Shown: piece by piece, positions 23,050-34,900 of the stretch
Layout of the letters: each line of letters begins with the position of its first letter
How positions within the stretch are numbered: position 1 is the first letter of the stretch
Source: Oxytricha trifallax
Taxonomy: Eukaryota > Ciliophora > Spirotrichea > Sporadotrichida > Oxytrichidae
Reading direction: 5' to 3'
DNA length: 64,000 nt
NCBI GenBank assembly: GCA_000711775.1
Contig: ARYC01000571.1
Coordinates: 1 to 64,000 of the forward strand
Translations under genes and position numbers: made by a program
The notes under the pieces: model-generated
Database searches by the model: none
What the model was told of the DNA's origin: nothing
The model's input: only the letters and a program-made list of their open reading frames with translations

Positions 23050-25330
23050 GTTTTTATTCTTTTCAATCATTAGCAATAAATTGTTATTATATTTTGAATA
23101 AAATTTCTTTAATTATTTCATTTTTTCTTACAAATCCAATACATCTTTTAAAAATTTATCATCATCTTTCATAATTCTTTGAAATGTTATTTATTAATAA
23201 ATTAGTTATTATAATTATAATATTGGAGTTATTACTTACTTTAAATAAAAACTTTTTCTAAGAAATAGAACTATAAAATATCTATAGTTAAATATTTCCT
23301 TAAAATTTAGGTAAAATATATATTACTTGAGAATTAATTTTATTTACTATAAAAAAGTTTATATTTTACTTTTTATACAAATAAATCTTTTTAAAAATAT
23401 AGAAATAATTCTCTCTCACTTTCATATGAACTATAATTGATAAAATATATTAATTTAATTAGTAAATATAGTAAGTTGTGCCCAAAATTAAATTCTAAAC
23501 TGGAAAATACTTTAAACAATTGAAAAAAATATAAGTTAATAAATTAATTGTTTTTTTATTTGCAATACTTAAATATATAATGATAACTGTGAAATAAGTT
23601 ATTGTTATAAGCACACTTTATATTTAATTAATAAAAGTATGATTCATTATAATTAGAATATAATTATTTTTAAATTATAAATTAAATATGAAAATTGAAT
23701 TTGTAATTAAATTTCATTATTTAAATTGATAAAATTTGTAGTATTAACTAATTCAAAAAATAAAATTTGTTGCGTGAGCTAATCTAACGTATATATAAAT
23801 TCGATTTTTAAACACAATATATATTGATGAATTACAAGAAAAATCATAAAAAATTATTTAATTTTATTAAATTATAACCCCATGGATCAATTTAGAAGCA
23901 AGAATTGGATTTAAGTATAATTATACTAAAATTTATTTATTATTGGCGTTAAGTAATTTGGTCTAATTATTAAAACAATTGGCTTAATTATAAAATAATC
24001 CAATTAAAGTGAGTAAAATTGATTATAGCCTAATTAAAATATAATTTCAGCAATAATATTTAATATTATAATCTAATTTATCTTTACTACATTTCTCACT
24101 TCTTATTTGATCCATGGAATTTAATATTAACTAGTGATGAAAAAAATTCAATTTATAAATAGTTTGACTTAATATTTTATAATGAAATACTTATTGGTTG
24201 ATTTTTTTATTTTTAATTAATTTTTTAATTGCAAATATCTTTAAAATTAGAATTAACTTGATTAATAAATTATCTATATAATTTATTATTCTAAATTAAA
24301 TTTATTTTTGTATTTTAGCAATATAATTCTTAAATACCTCCACAAAAAGTAGAAAAAGGTAATCTTATTTACACAAGTTTTATTCATCACCTATTCTTTT
24401 TATAATCCCTTAACAAGATTATCTGATATTGAAATAATTAATGTCAAAATATTAACTTTTTAATAAAACAAACTAAAAAACTTATTTATTGAATGAATGA
24501 ATGATTAAAGTATTTAAAATACTTTACTTATAACCTAAGTAAATAATATAATAAATTTGATGAGATTCCTAACATGTAAGATTTTATTAATATTTAGGAA
24601 AATTAATGGTATATTTTTTTTTCCAAACATTTTAAGTAGTTAATATAGAATAAAAAAATCAGTTATTTATTAGAAAATTTTGTAAGTTTAAATAGAGTTA
24701 CTTTTTTTATTAATTGTATTTAGTAGTAGAATTTGTTAAGTATAAAAATGAATACAAATACTTTAGCATTAGTGATATAAACCAGTTTGACATTCGCTAA
24801 AAAATACATCATTCTCTTTAAGTGAGGAAAAAAAGCTAATTCTAGATATTTAACAAGATAATTTATGAATAAATAAGTTTATAAGAAATTAAAATTATAT
24901 TAAATTATGGGAAATAATTTATAATTAAGACTAGGGGACTATACACTTTTTATTAGCTCAATTTATAACAAAAAGATGTTTAGTTAAAATATTTTTAAAA
25001 AAATTATGTTTAATACTTTTTACTATTCGAAATCTATTATGATTAGTTAAATTTAATTAAGTATCTAATAAAAATTGATTAATAGAAACAAATGAATGTT
25101 TTTAAAAAGACTATTTAAATCATTTAACACAATCAATGATTAATTATTCAAATAAATAATATTAGAATTTTCATTTAGTATAAAATTTATATTTTTATAT
25201 CATTTAGTTTTAAAATTATTGAATATATTTAATCTTAAATTATTGAAGATATTTTCACCATAATTAAAATGAATCTAGTAAAATACATTTTATATGTATT
25301 TTTTTATTTTCAGCAATAACTAACTTATTA
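23050..25330. other. AT-rich spacer with duplicated blocks
   Basis: No gene seen. 23420-23830 and 24190-24440 repeat blocks found before the other VWA genes, and 23877-24122 is a TIR element. Confidence 0.5.
23877..24122. mobile_element. AAACCCC-type TIR element, family P3
   Basis: CCCCATGGATCAA (left) and TTGATCCATGG (right) are inverted ends of a 246-bp element. The internal similarity (AGTAATTTGG, TAATCCAATT) is shared with 31539-31798 and, in pieces, with 6482-8527. No coding sequence. Confidence 0.7.
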
Positions 25331-25333
25331 TTA

Positions 25334-25747
25334 TTGTAGGAATACATTTGATTTGGGAAAAATAATTTAAATTAAAATAATAAAGTATGAAATTCGTGGC
25401 AATAACTTTCTGGAAACCTTGACAATATGATACTTGTTAGAAAGAGAATTTAATATTAGTTGGACTTTACTATTGGCGGTACCCCTCTATCTCATCCCAG
25501 AGCGAGATAACACGACTTTAATTTTTGGTGATTTGTTTAGTTGAATTTGTTGCCAAAATTAAAGTCGTGTTATCTCGCTCTGGGATGAGATAGAGGGGTA
25601 CCGCCAATAGTATAGTCCAACTAATATTAAATTCTCTTTCTAACAAGTATCATATTGTCAAGGTTTCCATAAAGTTAACTGCCACGAATTTCATACTTTA
25701 TTATTTTAATTTAAATTATTTTTCCCAAATCAAATGTATTCATACAA
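25334..25747. mobile_element. 414-bp palindromic TA element, family P1
   Basis: Near-perfect inverted arms around a roughly 30-bp spacer. Ends TTGTAGGAATACATTTG and CAAATGTATTCATACAA, with TA on both sides. It is inserted 8 bp before the ATG of the VWA/alpha-kinase gene. The paralogous upstream region at 50740-50760 lacks it. Confidence 0.92.
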
Positions 25748-25755
25748 TAGTAAGA

Positions 25756-27965
25756 ATGGACAGATCCATAACATCAACTAGACAATCGTTTAGAGAAGAT
25801 AAACTTAAATATGAAGAAATAAAGCAAGAGAAATTTTAATAATAATTTAATAAAAAAAAATATATAACAATATAGATATTTAGAGATATATATGCTTTGA
25901 TTATTTATAAATTTAAAATAATTAATCTTTTGTTTTTAGCATAAACAGTATGTTATAATTAATTAGAATATTGATAGATAATAGACTAATATAAATTAAA
26001 CCATATTTAATTTAAATTTACGAACATAGTGTTTATCATTGACGCAACTAGCAGTATGCAAGAATACATTGACGAAGCAAAGAAGAACATGCAATAGATC
26101 ATCGAAGATGTTAAGACACGCTAATATAACTTCAGTGTGAGAGTCGCAGTTGTCGCTTACATATTTTTATAAATAATAAAATAATTGGATACCCCGCACA
26201 TATCTATAATTTAAAAGACCCCCAATATATATATGAAAATAAATAAGACCACCCATTGATCTAAAAAATTGAAAAATATTCATAGTGAGAAAAAAATTTG
26301 ACATTAAATGATCACCGCCCCCACACAATTCATATACCCTAGATATCAATAAAGTATAAATATAAAAATTATTGATGATTAATTATTTGTTATGTGAATA
26401 AAATTGCATTTTTTTCCCAAATAACACAAAAATTCGATTCATTTTTTATTTTTTTTATTTATTTTCAATTGATATCTAGGGTATGCGAATAGTGTAAGGA
26501 GGTAGTCATTTAATTTTAAAAGTAATTTTTCACGGTGAATTTTTCAATGTTTCAGATATGTGAGCGGTCTTTTTGAATTTCAGATTAGTTGGGGAGGTAT
26601 CTAAATAAATATTAAAACAAATTTATAATTTATTTGAAATTATAAAATACAGAGATAAGGATGACTTTAATACAAATTTCGAGATTTTAGACTTTGTTTA
26701 AGTAGATGAAGTCAACAAAGCTTTATATAAATAGTGATATTAATAAAAAATATATACTTCCAAGTCGCTTGAAAAGATTGTAAACTTTTTAGTCAATTTA
26801 AAAGCACAAGGCGGTGGAGATGCATGTGAAGACGTTATTATATCAATTAAAATTATTTTCATCATTCTAAATTTAAGTAATTTAAAATATCTATAATGAT
26901 TAAATTAAATATTAAGTAAAAAGAAATACTTTTCATTTATTTTAATAATATTTCTTCATTATAAATATAAAAAACAAGTATTCCATTTAAACCATATAAA
27001 AGTTTAAAAGAAATTGTGATAAAAATTTATAATGAAAAATCAAATTTCTATTAAGCTATAATGAAAAAATCCCCAAGACCCCTAGATAAAATTTTTTATT
27101 TCTTTGATCTGAAGGGAATTCATTATGTGTTAGAATTATTTATTAATGCTAGACTAAATAAGCTTTTGGGTATATTTATGATGAAAAGTATCTATAGATT
27201 TAGCGTTTAATATGTGCAATGGATACGATAAATACAATGAATAATTCGAACTATTGATTAATTTTAAGCATTTTTCCTGCTATTAAAGCAAAGTCAATTC
27301 CAAATATATATTTCATATATTTGGCATCATTTAATGATAATTTATGAAAACTAATCACTAAAAAATACAAAAGATAATTTAAATGATGATTTTAAAAATT
27401 TGGATTTATTTTAAATTCTTTCAATTTATATGTAATGATAATTAAAATCAATTAAAATTAATAATATAGGCGGACTAAAGAAGACACTCTTGTTATTAAA
27501 TAAACTAAGAGGAGTTTTGCTAACATTTTTTATTGCTGATTGCCCTAGCCATGGAAAATAATATTGCAAAATATAATTTCATATATAACAATATAAAACT
27601 TTAATTAAATTTAATAATAATAATATCACGATCTAGGTAAAAGCTGTGATACACTTTATGATACCACTCCATTAAACTCCCTGGAAAATTTGATGAGTTA
27701 ATACAAAAACATATATAACAAGAAAAATAGGCAATACTTCACTTGCTTAAAAATAACAAATTACAATCACACATAAAAAAACAAAAAATTTTAGTTAGAT
27801 ACAATTCTTGTAAATTTTTAGTTTTAGTAATGACAAAATGTATGAAATTATGGGCAAGCATTATGGCGAGAATTTTAGTGTTGTAGATTGCTACAAATAT
27901 ACAGATTTCTTGGAAGTGGTTTTACGATCAAGTCGAAATGCAATTACCAATTATTAGACAACTAC
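25756..27965 (+). CDS. VWA domain MDSs of the main VWA/alpha-kinase gene (locus 2)
   Basis: Start ATG at 25756 (MDRSITSTRQSFREDKLKYEE), chosen because the relative at 50760 begins MDRSITSSKSS. Further blocks: 26025-26161 FIIDATSSMQEYIDEAKKN..SVRVAVVAY; 26648-26735 RDKDDFNTNFEILDFVQVDE; 26761-26843 VNFLVNLKAQGGGDACEDVI; 27468-27580 IGGLKKTLLLLNKL..FIADCPSHGKQY; 27632-27720 HDLGKSCDTLYDTTPLNSLE; 27825-27960 MYEIMGKHYGENFSVVDCYK.

DATSSM is a VWA metal-site motif. The GGGDACEDV and ADCPxHGKQYH signatures are those of VWA domains found with alpha-kinases (Dictyostelium VwkA type). The IES between VAY and RDK is bounded by a TACA repeat (26158 and 26648). Confidence 0.8.
26162..26651. other. IES between two VWA MDSs, with TACA pointers
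   Basis: The coding sequence continues from GTCGCTTAC (to 26160) directly to AGAGATAAGG (26651). TACA is present at both junctions and would remain once. A TIR element (about 26190-26605) makes up most of this IES. The IES position is the same in the 12.8-kb and 51.2-kb copies, although pointers and contents differ. Confidence 0.75.
26190..26605. mobile_element. Diverged inverted-repeat element inside an IES
   Basis: Outer parts GGATACCCCGCACATATCT and GGGGAGGTATC, with matching inner blocks (AAAAGACCCC / GGTCTTTTT; TATACCCTAGATATCAAT / ATTGATATCTAGGGTATG), form an imperfect inverted repeat of about 415 bp. No coding sequence. Confidence 0.6.
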
Positions 27966-28949
27966 TCATATTATTAATAAGATAATTCATTTATAAACAA
28001 TTAATATATAATACTATTTCAGAAAATGAAATTTTATAAACTTTAAAATATATAATTATTTTATTTTATATTAGAAATTAGTAAGAAAAGAAAAAAGCAA
28101 AATACCTAGAAGCACAGATGGGAAAATATAATTATTAATGATATAAAATTATTTTAGTATATATTAATTAAATTAAAATTAACCATTAAAATTAAATCAT
28201 TTTATTATTTTCATATGTTAAAAATAAAAGCATAATTAAATTCTTCTCTTTTTAAATGATGATGCTTAGATAAAAATTCAAAAATAATAAAAGTTTCTAA
28301 TGAAGAAAATTATACTAAATTGAAATGTATAAATTTGAAACTATAGAAAATTATAAAAACCTAATAAATTAAGATATATGAATATTGAATTTATGTGAAA
28401 ATTAAAAATCTTTCTAAATAGTGAAATCTTTTTGGAAAATAATTAAAAATTTAATTTTAAATTTTAAGAAAATTTTTAACATCCTGAAAATATTATATAT
28501 CCTTGAAGATCGTATTATAATAACAAAATTATATTCAATTTTGAGGACTTTACGAATAATGTCTAAAGATATTAAATTTATCGAATTTTGAAATCTATTT
28601 TGAAGAATTTTTTTATTGAAGTTTAAAAAGATAAATGATTAATAATTTAAAGGCAAGAAAATTTTTAGGATAAATTAAAAGAATATAATTCTTGACCTTA
28701 TATTATAAGATTACAATCAAGAATTTCTGATTTAAGACCTTATAAGCTACCATGTTTTTATTGCAAATGATAAACTTTTTTTTAAAATTTTCAGATTATT
28801 ATCTGGAAATAAAAAATTCTCTATCAATGTAAAAATAATAAAATATTGTTGATATCTTTACTTTATATATATCTATGGTTAATAAAAATAGAACTTAGCT
28901 AAATCCTTACTAAATAAGATTATAAATTTCCAATATATTTTTGCTTTAG

Positions 28950-31900
28950 GAATAACAAAGAGCTGACCAGGCCAAGAAGTTTGATTAAAACCTATAAGGT
29001 CAAGCAAACGATGACTATTTTATTGTAAAAGCTAAGCGCTATCAACCAACATACAAGTCAATAATCCAATATTTATTTTAAATAAAGTCAACAATTTCAT
29101 TTTATTAAGTTGAATTATATAAATAATGTAGACTTCAAGAAGAATTTTAAATAAAAATTAGAGATATGATTGTTTAAAATTTAATTCTTAAATAATAAAA
29201 GTTATATAAGAGAGATTTAATTTCTTACTATGTTTTAAGTAATTGCTTTTCAAAAAAATTAAATATTTTTATACTATATACTAAACTCAAGATAATTAAA
29301 AAAAAGATTTTTACCATGAGCTTTTAAACGCTTTTTAATTTCATTTATTATATAATGATCTCCATTATTGTAGAAATACATTTGAATTTGTAAAATTAAA
29401 TTTAAATTAATTTATCATAAATCAAAATCGCGCCAGTTAAAGTTGTCCAATTTAAACGATCTTGGGCTCATTCGATAGAGAATTCAAAATTAGCTGGACT
29501 TTACTATTGGCGGTACTATTTTATCGCATCCCTGGAGCGAGATAACTTGACTTTAATGTGAGGGTATAATTTAATGAATTTAGATGAGTTTAATTAAACT
29601 CAAGTTATCTCGCTCCAGGGATGCGATAAAATAGTACCGCCAATAGTAAAGTCCAGCTAATTTTGAATTCTCTATCGAATGAGCCCAAGATCGTTTAAAT
29701 TGGACAACTTTAACTGGCGCGATTTTGATTTATGATAAATTAATTTAAATTTAATTTTACAAATTCAAATGTATTTCTACATTAATTTCAATTTTATTTA
29801 TAAAAAAATTAGGAACAATAGAAAAATTAGAATTGTAATTCTTGAGGAATCCACTTATATGAAAGCAATCTATTAAAATTTAGATTTCTTTTTATGTTTA
29901 GCTCATAAATTAATAAGTAAAAAATTGGCAAGAATAATTTATTTAAATTAACTTGACTGAGAGGTTTCAATTTTTCATATTTTTTAATTAATTTTTATTT
30001 TCTTCATGTCATTTAATATTATTGTCATTATATTTTTTATGGTATTTTTATATGATTTTTTATTTTACAAATTAACTAAATATAATTGGGCAAAGTTTCA
30101 ATATCTCAATGAAATTTCAGAAGTTATATTATTTATAGTTTATTTAATTAATATATTTGTAACTTAAATGATTTAAGTCGAATTGAGAATCAGTAAGAAC
30201 TTTGATCCATTAAAAATTGGAACATCTTGCACTGTGTTCAAAGCATATGATAGGAATAATTGCACCAACTTAACCATATATTAATTTATAGATTTTTAGA
30301 GATTATAGTTAAATTAAAATATTTAATTTTGTTTACTATAAGAAAATACCTTTTTATTAATAAAAGATTCTAGTTGAATTTGAATTTTCATAATTTTAAA
30401 TTAAAAATTATTCAAAAAAAAATTCTAACTTAATATTCAAAACCCCAAAACCCATTAGTGAGGTTTATAAGTGCTTTGATTTGTAGGGTATAGTTGGGGT
30501 CTTATTGGGGTTAGTAGAGAAAACGCAGGTTTTTTGTGAATTTAATGAATATTTAATGATTATTAGTGTACTTAATTCAAACAAATTTTATCTGCTTATC
30601 TTTGTGATACCTCTTGAATCTAGCTCTCTTGATTGGCTCATGTATGTCTTCCAGCGATTATCTTGGATAAGCTGGAGTTATTACGATTATCATCTCTACA
30701 AGCTTCTTAATTTCATTGCAGACATCTTCCTGTTATATATGTTAAGAAGCCAAACTTATTGATTATTTTTCGTGCTTTGTTCCAAAGTAAGACATACTTT
30801 CCATATCGCACTCTAAGATTATGGCAGCAACTGCCCAAACATCCCATTAAACAGAGCCATTAGTCCACTTCTCCCTGATTGGAAAGTATCCTGGTGTGCC
30901 AAGCACCTTAGCCAAAGTTACTATTTCTTATCTTATTGCTCTATTGAAATCAATGACTACAATTTCTAATGGACAGAGATTTAACATAACATTTTCAGGC
31001 TTCAAATCTCTATGTACATACCCAAGTTCATGAAGCTCTTAAACACCCTTAATCATTTCTGACAGTATCTCATTTAAATCATCTGGGTATCTATTTTGAT
31101 AGAGATACTCTCTTAAAGTCATTTCAAACTTTTTTAGTCTTAATGCAACAAAGCCATGACCAAGAATAACTCCATCCAGTCTAAGTAAGTTTTTAAACTA
31201 TTTTTTCTAAGCCTCTCTCAAGATTATGTATTCATTTGCAAATTCATTTTGATACTGCTCGTTTTTAATGAGATACTTGAAAGGATATACTTTTTAAGCA
31301 TACTCATCAACCACTCTAAGTTTAGCCTTGTTTGGGAGGTCAAAATGCAAGTAATTTTCAACACAGCTGTCAATATTAATTGCATTCAATGCAGGTATAT
31401 ACATAGCTCTTTCTTAAAGACATGCTATAAGTGTACAATTTGCTGGCTGATTCATTGATTCAAATCGCTTCTGTCTCTTGAGCCTCTCCTCCTGTTCTCT
31501 TTATGACTAAAGAGAGTTGTTTTTTCTTTTAGCAGGTAAAACCCAATAGATCAATTAGATGCGAGGATAGGAGTTAAGAACAATTAGATTAAAAATTAAT
31601 TATAATTGGCTAATAATATAAATAATTAGGCTAAAATCAAATTAACACATCCTGATTGGATTATTTTATAAGGAAAATTAATCGAGCTAATAGTTTTAGT
31701 AATTAGCCCTAATATTATAATTATACGCCAATAATAATTAATTCTTAATTTAATTGTTCTTAACCCAATTCTCATGTCTTAATTGATCTATGGGGGTTTA
31801 TAAGCTTTTAAGTTTCTTCATCTTTAATCAGGAATTCACTTAAATGGTGCTTTTGCATATGCCTCTTTACTTTGGCTGAGTGAGTATAAGACTTCATGCA

Positions 31901-34900
31901 TGTTGTGCACTAATACCTACCATCTACTTTATCATGCTTAAAGTAGATCTTAGCTCTACCAGAGTGTATCTCTTTGATGTGCCTCTTCAAGCTAGACTCA
32001 GCTGAGAAGAAATTTTAGCAGTCTTCACATTAAAATGTTTTTACTTTGCCTATCTGTTGCTGTTCCTTTTCTTCCTCAATCAATTCAATTTATGTTTAAA
32101 CTCCCACCTCTGCACTCTATTTCTTGTTTTAAACTTCAATTTTAATGACCTCTGATTCAAACTCTAGAGCTCTTAGCTCAACCTCCCTTTCAATATAGAT
32201 TACTTCTGGTTTCTTGGAGGAGCCAAAGTTTAGTAATGGTTAACCTGTTCCAAGAGAAACTGCCTTACGATTTAAGTTAGCCGCCATGTTTAAATTCAAA
32301 TTTAAATTTCTATTATTAAGCTCTAATAACCTTTCTGGTTATAGTCACTCTGTATAGGAGTTGATACGACAACAATTATGGTTGAATTAGAGGTGTTAGA
32401 GATCATATTTATGCTTAGTTTATAAATATAATTTTTCTAATTTCATACTTAATAATTTTGATTTTGGTACCAACCAAGTATAAAATCGGGTTGGTACTGG
32501 TACCAATTAGGTTTTGAACCATTTTGGAACTTTTCCATTAAAACCTCATTAGTTTAAAACTAGGTACTAATTAAGTTTTGGTACTATTAAATTGGTACCA
32601 ATCAAATTTAAACGAATTTAGTACCGGTACTAATTAAATTTAAACAAATTTAGTACTAATTTAATGGAACTAAATTGATAAAAATGGAGTTTCATCTCTG
32701 AAGTTTGTTACAGCTTCTGCCAGCTTTCTCCACGTATCCTTACCAGGTTGACCTCCTATAAGATCCCATATTTAATACTAAGATTTTTAATTGTAGGATC
32801 CAGAACTCTATATATTATAATTTGAAATTCAATAAGAAGAGAAGGAACAAGGAGGGAATCTATAAGTACTGCAATGAAGAGGGTTGAAGCTTAAGAAATG
32901 ATCTCAAGATTTAGAAGCAAGGAAGATCTCTATCGATACCTCACTCAGCATGGTAAGCATGTGACATATACTTAATCATATACTATAGTGGGTTTATTAC
33001 TTCCAACAATGGAAGATACCAAAATCTCATTCTTAAAAGCGATACTCTGTGATGAGAAGAAAGCCTTCAAAAACAATGAAATTAAGTTGATAGAAATACC
33101 AAACTACCCAGAGATTTCAGTCACTAATCTCTACGATGATGCGATGAAAGATGAAGAGTTGGAAGTTTATCTTCCTACCAAGAAACAACTCTCTAACAAA
33201 CTTCCAGAAAGGAGCTTCTTCTTTGGTGTTCTTGGCACTTTAAGAGAGAGCTATCTCAGAGAGATCATTGAAGAAGCTCACAAGAAACGCTACTCTATTT
33301 CTCCTGAAGAATAAAAGAAGCAAGGCATACTAATAAGCGAGACCTGGCTTGCGGAGCTTAAGAAGCATCCATACTTCTCTAGTAAGCTTTGACACATAAA
33401 TTTGTAGGGAAACCTGGAATTGGTATATTCCTAATGAAAGAACATGCAAAGGTTCACAGAGAGTGAAAGTCATAGACTATTCATGAAGGGAGCAAGAGAC
33501 TTTATAAAGATTTTTAAAAGCCAGATGAAATGAACATAGATGCATGAGCTGGCACTAAAAGAAGAAATATGGGCCCAAGCAAGCCATAAGAAGAGGAGAA
33601 GAAGGAGAAGCCTAATCCCTTTCTGGGTTAATTTAATATGTGAACTTATTCATTCATTTAAATCTAAAACTTATATTATAAACATTCATTCTTCCTTCTC
33701 TCGCACAAACTGTTATCTTATCTATGCTTACTCTCTTGCAGCTACTCTGAATCAAGTCTACTGTATCTATAGGCAAGTCATGCATTAGGTGATATAGCAG
33801 CAGTTTCTTGTAGTGGGTCTTTATTTAACTCCAGTAGAATTCAATTCCATTAAATTAAGGGCTGTAAGGAACATTGTATACAGGAGTAATGTTTAACTCT
33901 TCATAAGCTTTCTTAGACTCCTTAGTCTTATGAACTGAGAGGTTGTCAACAAACAGGATGATCTCTTAATCGTTGTATTTATCTCTCAGCTTATGTAGGA
34001 ACTCTATGTACTACTCTCGCCTTTACTTTCTAATCGTAGACTTCTATATTATCATACTTCTTTTACCAAGACTTATTAATAAAGGTGTTGAAGGTAAACA
34101 CAGCTTCATCAGCGTGTATGAACTTGATGTTATTGTCAATAGCCCTCTGCATTTAATCATATATATAGTTTAAATTATTACTATAAAATGGCACTGTAAA
34201 ATCAATCACTCTCTTCACTCTGTTGACAGTCTTGAAAGTAATACCATTTCTTCTATAAATATTGGCTATAGTCTAAGGAGAGATACGCATGTCACGAAAC
34301 TTACGATGAAACATCACAGCTCGCTAGTCTAATGGAAAGTGTGCCCAATACTTCAAAGTCTTCGAGTCCCAGAGGTAGTCAATGTGGTGCTGTGAGAACT
34401 TTTATTTTCTTGCAGGATGCTTTCGAGTACCAAAATTAAAATGCTAAACAGCTAAAATGCAGTGATACCTAACAGTTGAGGCACTCTTGTGTAAAAGCTT
34501 TGCTATAGCTGCATAATTCAGTACTAGTTTGACTTAGTCTATATTAATACTCGTACCATACCTAAGCTAAAGCAGTAAAACTTAATATTACTCATCATAA
34601 ATAGACCCTAAATTTCATTAATTTCTATTTCTCATTTTGCAAATTAGCCTAATTTCTCTACTAACCCCAATAAGACCCCAACTATACCCTACAAATCAAA
34701 GCACTTATAAACCTCACTCAGGGGTTTTGGGGTTTTGATTAGAATACAAAAATATCAGTAATATAGTTTATGGGGTTAAATAATGATAAAGCTTTAAATT
34801 TAATTGAATTTATTTGAAGCTTCCAAAGGTAGATATGGGCTAGTAGGAATAAAAGAGATTTGCAAAATGCAGATAAAAATTAATTTTTATAAATAAATTT

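Larger units (their letters stand above)
30438..34737. mobile_element. Complete TBE (E2), 4.3 kb, with ATT target duplication
   Basis: Ends CAAAACCCCAAAACCC (30438) and GGGGTTTTGGGGTTTTG (34737), flanked by ATT on both sides, as known for Oxytricha TBEs (target ANT). It carries the three standard TBE genes: zinc-finger/kinase (57-kDa type, -), 22-kDa type (+) and 42-kDa transposase (-). Without the TIR element inserted at 31539-31798 it would be close to the usual TBE length of about 4.1 kb. It sits in an IES of the alpha-kinase gene. Two of its genes are visibly damaged, so it is a resident copy rather than an active one. Confidence 0.93.

Noticed and set aside
30438-34737. G4T4/C4A4 tracts as real chromosome ends
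   Set aside because: They are followed by continuing germline sequence and matched by inverted partners with target duplications, so they are transposon ends.
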